A DNA stretch of 64,000 bases from assembly GCF_030272615.1 (NCBI RefSeq), contig NC_081413.1, positions 721,388,367 through 721,452,366 of the forward strand, in the 5' to 3' direction. Source of the stretch: Cryptomeria japonica. Lineage: Eukaryota > Streptophyta > Pinopsida > Cupressales > Cupressaceae. Both the position numbers and the translations under genes were made by a program. Position 1 is the first letter of the stretch; each line of letters starts with the position of its first letter. The notes beneath the pieces were generated by a model that was not told where the DNA came from, ran no database searches, and saw nothing but the letters and a program-made list of their open reading frames with translations. Shown here one piece after another: positions 51,390-64,000 of the stretch.

Positions 51390-54345
51390 TGACCTACAAT
51401 GAAGGGTTGCTTTGCAAGTGTATTGTAATTGTGATTTACTAAATAATACATTTAGCTACTTTTGAGTGTGGGATTTTTCCCCCAAAAGGGTTTCCCCCAT
51501 GTACAACTGTGTTATTACATTTATTATTTATTTTTAGTTAGATTTGTTTCTATTTTTTGTAATTAAAAGATTGAAATACACATAATACTCTCCTCAAAAT
51601 ATTAGTGTAAGAACCATTTCCATGTGTCTTGCTTCCTTTCATATGGCATCAAATCTTGATCACCTTATATTCTAGGTGTTAGGTAGATAGTCTTTTTGTA
51701 CTAATCTTCATTTGAGTAGGATCTTGCACAAAGAGGTTTTTTAATCTAATTATAGGTAGAGATGACAACAATATCAAGGATAGAGATGGAAAAGTTATTA
51801 AGCACAAAAATTGAGTTGTGGAAGCTCAAGATGGGGGATGCATCTGTAGATCGAGATCTATTGGATATAGTATCTAGATCCAAACTTGAAACTACATCAC
51901 AAGGACTATTACAAGATGAATAGAAATGAAAAGGGTCTTATTAGACTTAGTTTGTCTAATTTAATGTTGTTGAATGTGCATGAAGACTACCACAATGAAT
52001 CTTTGGATGAAACTTGAACAAATTTATTGGGTTAATTCTTGAGCGAATAGTATTTTCCTAAAAGAGAACTTGTATACTCCCATGATGGAGGATGGAAGAT
52101 ATGCGGCCAAACATCTAGATGCCTTCAATATGATAGTTACCAAATTGCACTTTATAAAAGTGAAAATGGAGTAAGAGGATTAGTGTATGACTTATATTGT
52201 GTTCTTTTCCAGATTCATTGGACTATCTTGTTATGGTGATCGAGAGCACTACCACCAAGTCCAAGATAGACAAAGTGGTTGCATATTTTCTTTTAAAATA
52301 ATTGAAATGAAAGAGTCGTGAGTCGTTTAAGGAGGCCCTATTAGTTTGTGGAAGATCCAAAGAAAAAGGAAAGAAGAAGGACAACAAGCAAGATAAGTCT
52401 AGATCCAAATCTCTTGATAGGTTCAAGTTGAAATGTTGGAACTACAAAAAAATAAACATATAAGAAGAGATTGTAAAGAGGAGGAAAAGGGTAGATTCGA
52501 ATGATTTGTCTAAGAGATTCAACCATGATGAAGGCGATGCTTTTATCATTTCCTTGACTACTCATGCATCAAAAGTTGTATGATTGAAAGACTTTGATGC
52601 CTCTTTACATATGATATTACATCAAGGATGGTTTATAAAATATGAATAATATAATGGTGGGAAGGTGTACCTAGGAGATGATTCCCATCTAAAGATTATT
52701 GGCCATGGTAAAGTCCTAATTTAATTCACTAGTAGACGAGCAAAGGGGATCAATTATGTACTACATATCTCTGGTTTGGCATAAAAAATAGTTTTTATAA
52801 GTAAACTAAATGATGTAGGTGTGCAGACCATTTTCTTGAGTAGAGGATACAAGATGGTTAGAGGAGCTATGGTTCTTGCTAAGGGTGTTTAGATTGGCAC
52901 TCTATTTCAACTAGATGTATAAACAATTCAATGTAGTACTTCTTCAATTCCTATAGTGAATAGATCTAGAAAATATTCACCTTCACCATTGTGGCTAGTA
53001 ATAAATGAGTTGTGTTTAACTCTAATGGTAATTCTTTTCAAGTACCTAAGAGTACTCATACTTTGGATATGCTAAGCTAACAACAAAGAAAAAATGTTAT
53101 AATATCGAAGGATGATTCATACAAATGAGAAGGGTTTAAGGAACTTGACAAATAAAAAACCTTGTTGAGGTGTTAAATGATTCTAATGTTTAATTAATTT
53201 TTGTGAACATTGTATACATGAAAAAAGAAATTACATTTAGTTTTATTCTAATTCTCATAAATATTCTAGAGTGTTGGATTTAATCCATTCTAATGTATTT
53301 GGTCCTATTAATGTTACTCCAGTTTCTAAATCTATATATTATGTTTCTTTAATTGATGATTACAATAGAAGGGCATGAGTATATTTCCTTAGAAGTAAAT
53401 AGGAAGTCTTCAATTATTTTAAAGAGTTTTTCTCTTATAGAAAATCAAACTGGTAGGAGGATGATGACTAGAGGATTGATAATGATGATGAGTTTTGTTT
53501 AATAGATTTTGATAGATTCCATAAGGATGATGGGATACAAAGACATAAGAAAACTTCATACACCCCTCAATAGAATGGTATTTGAAAAATAATTAATAGA
53601 ATGTTGATGGAGAGAGCTAGGAGTTGTTGGATGGGGCTAAACTGGAACAAACTTTTTGGTTATAAGTAGTTACCATAGCTTGCTACCTATTTAGTAGGTC
53701 TCTTACATCAACTCTTATTGATAATGGATCTATGGAAGCAGGTTCAAGAAAAAATACCTCATTAATACATCTTTGAGTCTTTGGTTGTGATGCATATGTA
53801 CATGTTCCTAGAGAGAAGCAATCAAATTTAGAGAACAAGGCTTTAAAAGGTATCTTCATTAGTTACGGTGTTGGTATGAGATGATACACACTTTAGGAAT
53901 CTATGGTTGTTTTTTTATAGAAAATGTGTTATCTCTAGAGAACTATCTTTTATAGTATTGTAGCCAAAGAAGCATGAAAAGAAATATTTGGTTCAATTAA
54001 CCCCAAACACCAAAAAGGTTGGACTCAGGAAGAGAGATCAAATAATTTTGAACAAGAGATAGAACATCCACCTCAATCATTGAGGAGGTATACTTGGAAA
54101 TACAACACTAGAAAGGTATACTCCCCATGATTGGAGTTTTTTTTTTATTTGATTACTAATACTAATGAGCCTAGAATGAAAATGCAACTATGGGTATGGG
54201 TGATGTAGAGTCCTAAAAGGTGGCCATAGATGAAGAGATGTCTACTTTGAAGCCTAATATCTTTGCCTAATGGATGAAATCCTCTTGGATGTATATGAGT
54301 GCTCAAAATAAAAATAGGGTTTGATGTTAATTCAACCACCATGGT
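51390..54345 (+). pseudogene. Decayed Ty1/copia element
   Basis: Plus strand. LTR-end-like GGGATTTTTCCCCCAAAAGGGTTTCCCCC lies at 51470-51500, and a degraded primer-site-like ATGGCATCAAATC near 51643. Gag begins near 51758 (MTTISRIEMEKLLSTKIELW). A degraded knuckle (LKCWNYKK) and spacer follow to 52500. The protease-side block DASLHMILHQGWF and KVYLGDDSHLKIIGHGKVLI lies at 52590-52720. The integrase with YYVSLIDDYNRR and YTPQ.NGI lies at 53310-53580. A reverse transcriptase start (MDEEMSTLKPN-like) appears near 54225. Many stops; inactive. The remainder of the element is not recognisable. Confidence 0.75.
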
Positions 54346-56422
54346 TCTAAGGAGATTTGATGTTGTATTTTACATTTGATTCATTTTTTAACAATACTCT
54401 TATGAAAGTTGAACATCTTGTATTGATCGGTATAATATTATTATATGTAGTAGGATAGATAATTTTTTCTTGAAATGAGACAACAAACTATTCATACTTG
54501 TAAAGATGCAAATATCATATGATCTCCTTATTAATGATCTTTAAGTTTTATCTTCCACAAAATTTACTATATTCTAGATTGATATAGAATACTATATGCA
54601 ATTAGTAAATGACAAATGCATATAATTTATCATGGTCTCTTTTATTCCTTGTACAGTGGTTGAATGGGGTTCGATGGTATGAAAATGCAAACTAGGAATC
54701 AAATCCATTCACATCTACAATAGATTCAAGATTAATCAATTGGCCCAACTACAAATCCTTAGGAGAGTTGGGTACAATAGACTAATTATTCTACCTTTGT
54801 GTTTTTGATGTGATTTTATAAGATAGAATGATAAAATGCAAGAAATAGGTGTAAAGATATAAATTTAGAAATAATCAACATAAAGAGTAAGCTACAAAAT
54901 ATATATGCAAACTCTGAGAGTAAGTCTAAAAATGGGAATTAGAAAGGAACCAATGTTTCTAATTTGAGCCCAAAAGTGTTGGTCTATGTCAATAGGTACC
55001 ATTGACCTGAAGGTGATAGATGCAAATATTGTGAATATATTTTAGATTAGGATGTTACACAGATTAATCCCCAAAATTTCATTGAAAATGTGTCAAACAT
55101 TTACAACAGTTGCCATTGACTAGGGTTTTTTGCATCTTTAAAGTTTGAATCTCTATCTCAATTTGCACTTCCTAAATCTGTAATCCTTCTCTGCCATATT
55201 TGAATCCTACACACACAAACACATAGATTGGTGTTGGGATGCATAGGGGCTTTCCTAAGTCAAACCTTGGGTTAGAATTAACCCTACGATAATGATGATG
55301 AGGAAAATAGATCTTATCCTTGCAGGGCAAAGGCTAAATCTGAAGTAAAATGCGGAATTGACAAGATTATACAAGTTTGATAATTTTGATCATGCAATTC
55401 TCTTTGGATAGGACCCTCAAGTGTTGATGCAAGAATATGACATGATAGGATAATGTCAATCATAAAACCCCACTTGCATGAAGGTCATTGTAACTTGCTT
55501 CTCCATTTTACTCAGAGCTAAAGAAACTTGCTCATATATTTGCTCTAGGAAGTGATTAGGATGTGAATTAATGAAAATGAATTAGGAAAAATTCTCTTAT
55601 ATAGGATTCCAGGGTATTTTGTAAATTAGGGTAACTTGCAATAGTCATGTTCAAATATTGAGATTGGATAACAACCGATGGGAACTGACACACCTACAAG
55701 TTAAAATTAAGGCCCAATATGGGGGGACTATAGTGTGTAGTTCCCTAGTCCACTAGGACTATGGTGCCTTGTGCACTAATCCACTAGGACTATGATGCCT
55801 AACACTATATTCCACCTAGAAAGGAGTAGAACAAAGACAAAAATTGGAGTTCACAGGTTCAAAGAACAAAATCTAATCACTATATTAGCATATGACAATA
55901 GTTTGATAGTAAAAAGGCAAAAAATAAGCTTAGGAAGAGATATGAGGAAGCACACTAAGACAAGGGCACAAAAAGGAGTGTGAAATTATAAAGGGTTACA
56001 ATTTACAACACTACATTTAGCCCCATGTAGAGTCAAAAATTATATACTCTTTGCAATTTCACCTACACTTTTGTACCAAATTTAGTGTCCATTCCCTTAG
56101 CATCTGAGTAAGGATCATTTCAGCCCTTACATCAGCGTTTTCCCTCTCAGGATGCTAATGACACCTTTCTAGTAGCTACCTTTCAGCCTCAATTTTGCAT
56201 TAACTATATGTTTCTCTTGCCACTCGTCATTTTTTAGCATGATTTGTCTAGACAATAGCATGCCAAGAAAATGTTCCAATTGACATTCAAATGCCAATTC
56301 TGATCATTTTGAGTCTTGAAACTTGCCCTGGTAAGTGGAAATAGCTTGGAATCTTTTGAAATAGCTCGATGACCCTCTTTTCCCCTCTTATTCTCTCTTT
56401 TAAATCTATCACTTTCATTCAT

Positions 56423-56426
<4 letters not shown>
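54346..56426. other. No gene recognised
   Basis: AT-rich. A short two-copy repeat of CCACTAGGACTATGRTGCC lies at 55750-55800. Nothing else is supported. Confidence 0.4.

Positions 56427-56479
<53 letters not shown>
56427..56479. repeat. (TC)n microsatellite
   Basis: A 53-bp uninterrupted run of TC dinucleotides. It creates the artificial Arg/Glu repeat frames on the minus strand here. Confidence 0.97.
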
Positions 56480-56483
<4 letters not shown>

Positions 56484-56639
56484 TGCTCCATTAGTCTCTA
56501 ATTTTGTACAACATTCTAAAGCTCTCAGAATAATCTTTCTAGCTCTCTTGGCTTTCTCAAGCCTATTTGGTAATATCTTACTGTTGAGGCTAAAGTTGAA
56601 CTCCAAAGAATTGACCTGAAATTTGTTAGTCCATCATAT

Positions 56640-58360
56640 AATATAAAAGAAAGCTACATGAAATATTTAGCTTCAACCAATGAAACAATATAAAATTAAA
56701 TTAAATAAAAGAGATTATACCTTCATGATTTATGTCTCATTGTGTCCTAACTCCATCGTTCTTGGTTGCAGATGGTTTGCTCTCAGACAAGCACTGGTAG
56801 CTTCCAAGATGACATATGAAGAATGGATTGATAGTTAACTGATACTATGATATGCATATGCAAATGATTTAAGCTAACATGATATTAAGCTATGATAAAA
56901 ATTCTAAAATTGCTAATTGCTTCAAACTCAAATTCATGGATGCAAGATAAAGACTCCTAGATTGACTACAAGATTAGCTATTAGTTTCAAAATGGCTTAG
57001 GATACCTCTTTTTATAGATTTTTGAGTGCATGAGCTTAGGTGGCAGAGATCAACGGTCATGATCAAATATTGCAGATTGGATGGCTATGAGCAAGAGGTT
57101 GAAGGTTGAGAGAAAGGGGGAAGGAGGAGACAAGTGTCACTCATCTCATCTTGACCGAGTTGAAGACTTGAGAGGATATAGGATAGTTGGAGAAGATGTA
57201 GGTATAAGAGGACAAGTGGATTCAAATCCTCTTAAGATATAGGGATGTTGGAGAGAATATATAAGAAGGTTAGGAAATATGTGTACATACACAATATCTC
57301 ATTTATTTTGGAAGTTGAAGATAAGTGGCTAATAAATGATTTAAGTTAATTTAATTTTGTTGAATTAATTTAGCCACATGATGAATGAGTTGGCAAAGTG
57401 GAGATGAAGTGGAGATGGAAAGGTGAGTTGGAAAAGGGATTAAATAATTAAGAAATTATTTAATTAATGAGACTATAGGATAGTAGATAGAGGAATAATT
57501 AAATATTAGATATTTAATTAATTGATTAGAAGAAAAGAATATAATGAATTAATTAATAAAATATTTCATTTAAATTAATTAATATAAGGACATGAAATGA
57601 ATTAAATACATTAATCTTCTGAAATTAACTATTTAATAGAAGAATAATTATTAAATAAATATTAAATATTTATTTAATTGCTCATAGCCAATTTTATGTG
57701 TTACATTTTGCCCCTCTTTGAAATGATCTTGAGACAACATTGTTTCAAAGATTAAATCAAGTCTTGATAATGCGCTTGACGAAGATAAAAATATTGATTG
57801 TGTACCCCATCGGGAGATTGGTCATGAAATTGTTGAAAAATTTGAAGTTGAACGATTGATCTCACGGTAATTGATTAAAAATTCTGCAACTTTGGTTGAT
57901 GGAAATATCCACTCTTTCATTACTTTGATATTTTTCTTGATTTGATGATTGATAGAGTTTGATTGACCTCATGATTGATGAGCGTCAATGATATAAACTC
58001 GAAGCTTTGATAATCTAATAGGATAGAGTTTGATTGACTTCATGATTGATGAATGTCAATGATGTAAACTTAAGATTCAATAGACTAGATGCGTAACCTC
58101 ATGATGAATGGGCATCACTAATATGTGGTCAAAGAGATTGATTGAAATCTCAAGTGAGCGGATAGGATAGCTGATTTATTGATCAAAGCGATTGATTGGA
58201 TCAAGAACTAACATTTTGTTGATATCATGTTGCAAGAGGATCTAGATGTATTGATATGAGATATTAATTTTTTATGCATACACCCTTGTGATGAGATATG
58301 ATTGGATTGATATTCGGATCCTGGAGCAGGGCCATATGATTTGAGACTTGATCTTATCTT
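56640..58360. other. No gene; possible LTR remnant
   Basis: A TATA-like CTCTTTTTATAGATTT near 57005, followed by GAGATCAACGGTCATGATC near 57047, resembles the promoter layout of other LTRs in this window read on the minus strand. AT-rich TTAATTAAT-type sequence fills 57440-57700. The segment ACATTTTGCCCCTCTTTGAAA (57714) recurs as ACATTTTACCCCTCTTTCAA at 60388, 2.7 kb further right. No complete element could be bounded. Confidence 0.35.
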
Positions 58361-58369
58361 GTATCATTG

Positions 58370-59160
58370 AGACATTTGTACTTTATTGATTATGATGATA
58401 TCATTGTATACTTGGACTTTTTCTTGTTTTATGATGATATGCAAACATGGATTCTATATGATGCTGATGATTCATGATTTATTATGCATGCTACTTTGAT
58501 GATGATGATCTATATGCATTGATTACATGGATGATGTTATGATGATCTTTATGCCTTGATGATGATGATCTATATGACCCAATGATTATGAAATGATAAT
58601 GCATTTGATTTTTGATTTTGATGATCATGGATGCAAATGAAAATGATTCTATAATGCTTTACATAAATGATGCAAATGCAATAATCTATATGAGAATGCT
58701 TCTAATGATGGCGTATACAAATGAATGTTGATTTCTATTCTCTTGATGTGTATGCATATGATGAAAATGATGAAATGATTAACATGAAATGTATTTGATT
58801 TCAATTTTTATGATCTTGAATGCAAAATGATGGTTATGGATGTAAATGCTTATAATACTAACTTAAATGATATGCTTGATTAAACTCATGTGATAAATTC
58901 CTATTTGATGATGCATATGCTTAATAGATGATATTGTAATGCTTTGAAATGCTTAAAATGATATGATAAATGAATCTAAGTGCATAGATGGAATTAAATG
59001 ACCTTAATGGAGAAAAATGAACTAGAATGATAATGAACCTAATGCAAATAATAATAATAATTATAATACACATGATCAATGAAATGCACTTAATGAAATA
59101 CAAATTAATTCCAATGATTATTATTGAATGCAAACTAATGAAATCAATGTATGCCAAAAA
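58370..59160. repeat. GATGAT / ATGCATATGATG low-complexity region
   Basis: Biased sequence dominated by ATGATG, GATGATGATCTATATG and AATGATATG words. Frames on either strand are compositional artefacts. Confidence 0.6.
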
Positions 59161-59691
59161 TGTGGTCTTGAACCTGCAAGAAGAGACACTTTAAACACAC
59201 CAATGAAGCATTGCATTAGAGTTAGAAATCATTAACAAGTTAGTGGATTTAAAACTCCTAAGATCACCTCATTGTCCTCTATCTCTAAAGGTCTTCAAGA
59301 TTCAAGGTGGCCCTCACTTGGAAGAGAACTTGATCTCTTAGATGACAACCTAGAGAACAATTTTTTAGTGATGTGCTAAGATCAAAATGGATGCAACTAA
59401 GATCTTAGCTAAGATGAGATGATGGATGAAGATAGGATGCAAGATGCAAGACTAGATGATGAAGATGTTAAATGTATTCCAAATCAAAGATTAGATGATG
59501 TTAGATGAGTTAATTAAACTAGATGAGTATAAAATACTATGAGATGATATGCAACTAACTAGATGATATGCTAAAATGAAGCTAAAATGCTAATGCTAAT
59601 GCTAAATGGCTTGGAAGCTTGAAGATGGCTTGAATGATTGAAGATGACAAGATGAGCTCCTTAACTTGCAAAATGACTATAATTTAGATGC

Positions 59692-59795
59692 ACAAGACTT
59701 TAAGGGAAACCATAAAAGGTTTCAGAAGACTCTAGAAGGAAGCCATTAAAGGCTTGAAGACTTTAAGGGAACCCATTAAAGGTTTCAAGTGGGTG
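59692..59795. repeat. Tandem repeat, about 36-40 bp, 3 copies
   Basis: AAGACTTTAAGGGAACCCAT followed by AAAGGTTTCA, repeated with variation (AAACCATAAAAGG, GAAGCCATTAAAGG, GAACCCATTAAAGG). Confidence 0.7.
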
Positions 59796-59814
59796 GGGAT
59801 AAATAGGATTTCAA

Positions 59815-59990
59815 ATAAATAATTTATTTATTTAAAATTATGGTGCAACTTGCATTTGTAGGAAAATGCAAGTGGGTGGAGGAAAATAGGATTTTTTAGA
59901 TAAAATAAAAGATTTATTTTAGCCAAAAGGAGATGCAACTTGCATATGTTGTAAAATGCAAGTGGGGTGAGGGAAATAGGGATTTTTAAT
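59815..59990. repeat. Tandem repeat, about 90 bp, 2 copies
   Basis: Two units with GTGCAACTTGCATTTGTAGG or ATGCAACTTGCATATGTTGT and then AAAATGCAAGTGGG. Confidence 0.65.
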
Positions 59991-59999
59991 TAAATATAA

Positions 60000-60240
60000 A
60001 TTTAATTAAATGGGAAAGGGGATTTTAATTAAATGTTGAATTTAATTAAAATGGAAAGGCGATTTTAATTAAATGTTGAATTTGATTAAAATGGATAGAA
60101 GGGGATATTTAATTAATTGTTGAATTTAATTAAAATGGCTAGAAGGGGATATTTAATTAAATGTTGAATTTAATAAAAATGGCTAAAAGGGGATATTTAA
60201 TTAAATGTTGAATTTAATTAAAATGGCTTAGATAGAAGAA
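60000..60240. repeat. Tandem repeat, about 45-48 bp, 5 copies
   Basis: Units contain TTTAATTAAATGTTGAATTT and then AATTAAAATGGCTAGAAGGG, with small changes between copies. Very AT-rich. Confidence 0.8.
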
Positions 60241-60754
60241 AGGGGGAATTAATTAAATCTTTAATTTGATTAATGGTTGATTAGAAGAAAAAGGATATTG
60301 ATTAAACCTTAGTTTAGTCAATAGGCGGATTAGGGTAATTAAACAAATATAAATTCATTTAATTAGTTGTGCAAGTTTTAGGTATCTACATTTTACCCCT
60401 CTTTCAAGTAACATGTGGCCACATGTTGATTCAAAGAAAAATGCTCAATTTGTCATCATTTTTTTTTCGATATGATGTTGCTTGTCCAAAATGTTGATAT
60501 GATGCCCTAGATATGAAAAGATTGTGTCGATATGAAATTCAATGATAGAACAAATATCGATATGAAACTAATATGATGATGCCCCCTTGAGAGATCATTT
60601 GTGCCTTAAGGGCATGAAGGATCTCTTGAAATAAGAAGAATGTTATATGAAAGATAGAATAGTGAATAGATTGATGACATGCATGAGTTTGATTGGATTG
60701 ATAAGATTGATCAGATTGATTGGATTAATAGAATTGATAAGATTGAGATCAAGT

Positions 60755-60895
60755 ATGGTTTCAGGAATGACACCTCCTGTATAAGACAAAGATGATCAAA
60801 ACATTTGGTTTCAGGAACGATATATCCTGTATAAGACATGATCAAAACGTCTAGTTTCAAAAAAGATACATCCTGTATAAGACATGATAAATGAC
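60755..60895. repeat. Tandem repeat, about 57 bp, 3 copies
   Basis: Units read TGGTTTCAGGAAYGATAYAT and then CCTGTATAAGACATGATCAAAAC. Confidence 0.8.
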
Positions 60896-61224
60896 AATTG
60901 GATAAATGATGAAGATATGAAGCTAAAGAAAGATTCCATGATTATGCGATAGATATGAATGTGATGGATGTAATGACGACATATGATGATGCAACTAAAT
61001 GCAATTATATGCCACTAAATGCAATGATCAAAATGATATGCTACTAAATGCAATCTAATATGCACATTAACATGATAATGGAGCTAATGCTTGATATAAT
61101 ATACAATGGTAATGAAGCTAATGCAAGATGAAAATGCATTCTCATTCCCAAATGTTGCCATTTGTTTGGACCAAATTGCCAGTGCTTCCTTTATTTTCAT
61201 CATCGGGCCTTGATATGTTGAAAG

Positions 61225-62374
61225 TGTTGGCATTTTTGATGATGATGTTGTGATTGTCATTGATGGACACACACTTGCTTTGAGATCACTTCTTGTATGT
61301 ATGAGTTATGCTCAACCGGTATTTGTTGCAACTGGTATTATGTATTATAGTCTTTAGACTATCGGTGTTTTGCAGAAAGTGTGTTGCCGATCTCAAGCAG
61401 TATGAAGACCCAAAGCGATATGAAGACCTCAAGCGGTTCGAGGATCTCAAGCGGTACGAAGGAACTAAAGTGGTAGTTATCATTTTCCCAGTCTTCATTT
61501 TGTCAACCGGTAAGCGGTAAAATGTATGAATCAGTATTACTCTGTGATGAGTTACCAACCGCTATTTTTGTGATGATTTATCTTCCACCGACACTTTGGC
61601 AGTGATTTTGTGCCATGTTGCCAAATGTGTCTAGATGCACTGAACCTAGGAACTTGCAATGTAATCCTATTGGACCAACATGAAATTAGACTCCTTTATA
61701 AGGACATCATGTCTAGGGTTTTAGGTGTTGTTAAGGTTTTAGTAATTGATGAGGGTTTTTGGTATGTGCGATCATAGAAGAGAAGATTAGGTTTGTGTGA
61801 AGAAATAGAGTGTGGAGATATTGAAGACGGAAGTAATGCTAAAATGCATTAACAATGAGCTATCTTGGATCTAACCAAGCATACTATGCTAATATCTAGA
61901 TCACTCACTTGTTAATTACTCACATCTTCGACAAGTTTGAAACCCTTAACCGGGTAGGCCTGTCAAAGCCTTTGTAAATCCTCTATTAAGGTGGTTCACA
62001 ACTGTGGATCTGAAATCCTCTCACAAGGTAGTCTTTAATCGGACTTATCTTCTAATAGAGATTGAGATTCCTAACAGGATCTGTTCTGGTGAAGAACATT
62101 GTATGACCTTAACTGGTCTGGTTACTATTCTGCAAATAGTTACTTGTGAGTTTCATCTCACCGTGGTTTTTCCCATTTGGGTTTCCATGTCAAAACCTCT
62201 TATGTTATGGTGATTGTGCTCTTGTGGGTGAATGCATTCTTTGTTGTTTGGTTTGCTTTTGCATTAACCGATTTGTTAGTAAATCTGTTACAGCGGTTGA
62301 TTGCTAAACTGTTTAAGTGTTTGGGTTCAGTAATCTTTGGTATACTAATTCACCCCCCCTCTTAGTATTCATCA
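61225..62374 (+). mobile_element. Solo LTR G, copia-like (1150 bp)
   Basis: Starts TGTTGGCATT at 61225 and ends TTCATCA at 62374. The 5-bp duplication GAAAG lies at 61220-61224 and 62375-62379. It contains a TATA-like CTCCTTTATAAGGAC near 61693, a transcript-start-like GTCTAGGGTTTT, and a U5 with GTGGTTTTTCCCATTTGGGT and a CACCCCCCCTCTTAG tail, typical of copia LTRs. Within U3 there are about 3.5 copies of a 21-bp repeat (CTCAAGCGGTATGAAGAC-like, 61390-61462). Open frames inside it are not called. Confidence 0.8.
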
Positions 62375-62380
62375 GAAAGT

Positions 62381-62500
62381 TGATACAAGCATCATGGTAT
62401 AATTAAACCATAATGACCCGAGTATAACTTACATGGAATTTGATATTACAAGATAGCACAAGCATCGAGGTATAATTAAACCAAGATGACCTGAGTGTTT
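62381..62500. repeat. Two-copy tandem repeat, about 73 bp
   Basis: CAAGCATCATGGTATAATTA and CAAGCATCGAGGTATAATTA each lead into AAACCAWRATGACCYGAGT. Confidence 0.75.
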
Positions 62501-62954
62501 CTTTCTTAAACAAACAAGATCAAACAAGAGTTAACCTTAGGCCAATGCAAATCTGAAATGTCCTCGACGATATGCCACCTGATTGCTTCGTAGGACAAAG
62601 TTGCATGGAAAAAGGCTTCACTCACATATAGAAGACAAAGAAAACATCACATTCCTTCCTTGCTTCTCTAGTTGTGAGACATCCCGAAGGTGCTAAGGAG
62701 ATATGATAAGAAAAAGATCAAAACCACAAGTAAACATGCATGCTATTTGAAATATATTTTTGTCACATAAAACATCTTGCAAGTATGATCTTTTCTTAGT
62801 TGTAATAAGTTCAAAGAGCCTTGATGTTTTCCCTCTCGTGTTTTCGCTCTTACGTTGATATGCTCCTCGTTGATTGCCATGATCCTTGTTTTTTTCTTAA
62901 TGCGCGTTTGATCTAATGCTAAAACTCAAAGGCGAGATGCCCCTAGCAAGGTCT
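62500..62954. other. No gene recognised
   Basis: Non-coding sequence between solo LTR G and the next LTR fragment. Confidence 0.4.
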
Positions 62955-64000
62955 ATTAGTCCCAACCGGTGCTAAGGGGAGGGGTGAATCAACACTTTAC
63001 TGGTTTTACTAAATTAAAACCTTTTTACTCAAGTCTGCACTAACTTATTATTCATCAATGCAAACCATTATTGCAGGAGAACATGCATGCATGAAAAGAT
63101 ACACAATAACACCAAGATTTATCTCATGGAAACCCAAATGGGAGAAAACCATGGTGTGAGTAGAAACTCACAAAATTTACACTCTTCTAGAGTATGCCCG
63201 GTGAGGAGCCATCCCTATTAGGAGATTACAAAGACACTGTTAAGTGCCACCCGGTTAAGGGATTTTATTTAATGCCTGTTAGTTCCTTTACCCTATTAGA
63301 GGTAGCCTTGTTGAAGGAATTAGGATCATCAATCAAGATGTCACTTGGTTAAGGGATTTTACAAAGGGACCTGTTAAAATCCACCCAGTTAAGGGATTTT
63401 GAGTTGCAATGTTTAGAAAGCACCAAGAAGTTGATATGTTGAAATAACTATTGATAGCTTGATCAGATCACAATGAAATTCATACTCTGTCTGCACCGGT
63501 TGTGTCTTCTCTGCACTACACCGGTTCTCTTCTCATACCCTCGGCTCTGCACTTTGCCGGTCTACTTCACACACACTCTGTTCTGCTAAATCATTTAGCA
63601 CTTCCTCACTCTTCACTCTGCACTTTGGATCACCTCTCATAGGATTTGCACTTTGCAAATTTTTTGATCAAAATATTTTGTATGAACTCAAAACACTTTA
63701 TACACTCTCTATCGTCACCTTCAGGTGTTTTCTTAATCAATGTAATCACAAATCTTGGTAGATTTTAAATTCAGATCTTCCCGCTCTTTCTCCACGTGCC
63801 CTACAACAATTCCACCAACTACTCATCCAAATCTGCCACTGCATCCCCCAAAAATAGCGACTTCTAGGTCGAGTTTAGTCTTTTAAATGCGAACCAAAAA
63901 ATCCGCAAGTAATCATGACTTAACAGCATGATGATTGAGGTTGACTTCACCAACCTTTAGTTTTACGTTGACACAAACTCATCAACCCACCTTTTGCCAT
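62955..64000 (-). mobile_element. Copia-like LTR related to G, opposite orientation
   Basis: The minus strand ends in TTGATTCACCCCTCCCCTTAGC (62985-62965) and contains GGTTTTCTCCCATTTGGGTT near 63140, matching the U5 of LTR G at 62165-62185. CCCTTAACCGGGTG-type motifs recur (near 63250, 63345 and 63385), as at 61950 in G. The other end lies beyond the window. Together with G it forms a diverged inverted pair. Confidence 0.65.

Noticed and set aside
56234-56606. Arg/Glu-repeat frames on the minus strand
   Set aside because: Produced by the (TC)n microsatellite.
58921-59157. Ile-rich minus-strand frame
   Set aside because: Composition artefact of the ATGAT-rich low-complexity region.

Overview
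The window looks like nuclear DNA of a seed plant, most likely a gymnosperm (conifer-type). It holds one recognisable host gene, a plant glutamate receptor-like channel with a 5.1 kb intron. The gene is surrounded by nested, mostly decayed LTR retrotransposons. Every family assignment rests on reading the sequence and translations; no database was searched.

Layout: 1-430 is a protease fragment of a Ty3/gypsy element (minus strand), and 15.9-17.3 kb holds a decayed gag of similar type. Between them sits a 13.8 kb element (2106-15921, minus strand, 5-bp target duplication CTCCG). It has gag, protease and an archaeal-type RNase H, but no reverse transcriptase or integrase. It belongs to a family with very long LTRs (about 3-5.5 kb). 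Four more members follow as nested solo LTRs, all on the minus strand and each with a target duplication: C (18103-35112, AGACT) contains D (19083-27896, GGTAC) and F (30099-33996, CTTCC); D contains E (22304-27755, CTATT/CTATC); F contains a 943-bp hAT-like element.

This LTR family is the most unusual part of the window. Read in the element's own direction, each LTR has: a TGTTGTGAC start with a short CCCCATT/AATGGGG hairpin; a subfamily-specific array; an open reading frame or its remnant (U3-encoded); an 18-bp double telobox palindrome; a TATA box; R/U5; and a CAACA end. In B, D, E and F the array is made of about 35-41 bp palindromes spaced about 170 bp apart. The spacing between telobox and TATA box is identical in all six copies.

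35.1-40.5 kb has another decayed gag-like fragment and an LTR resembling conifer gypsy LTRs. 40535-48704 holds five exons of the glutamate receptor-like gene; its first exon (signal peptide and start of the ligand domain) is not visible. Intron 3 carries a direct repeat pair, a copia RNase H remnant and a small inverted-repeat element. 48.7-54.4 kb holds two decayed copia copies. 54.4-64 kb is AT-rich with microsatellite and short tandem repeats, a solo LTR with target duplication GAAAG (61225-62374), and an oppositely oriented relative that runs off the right edge.
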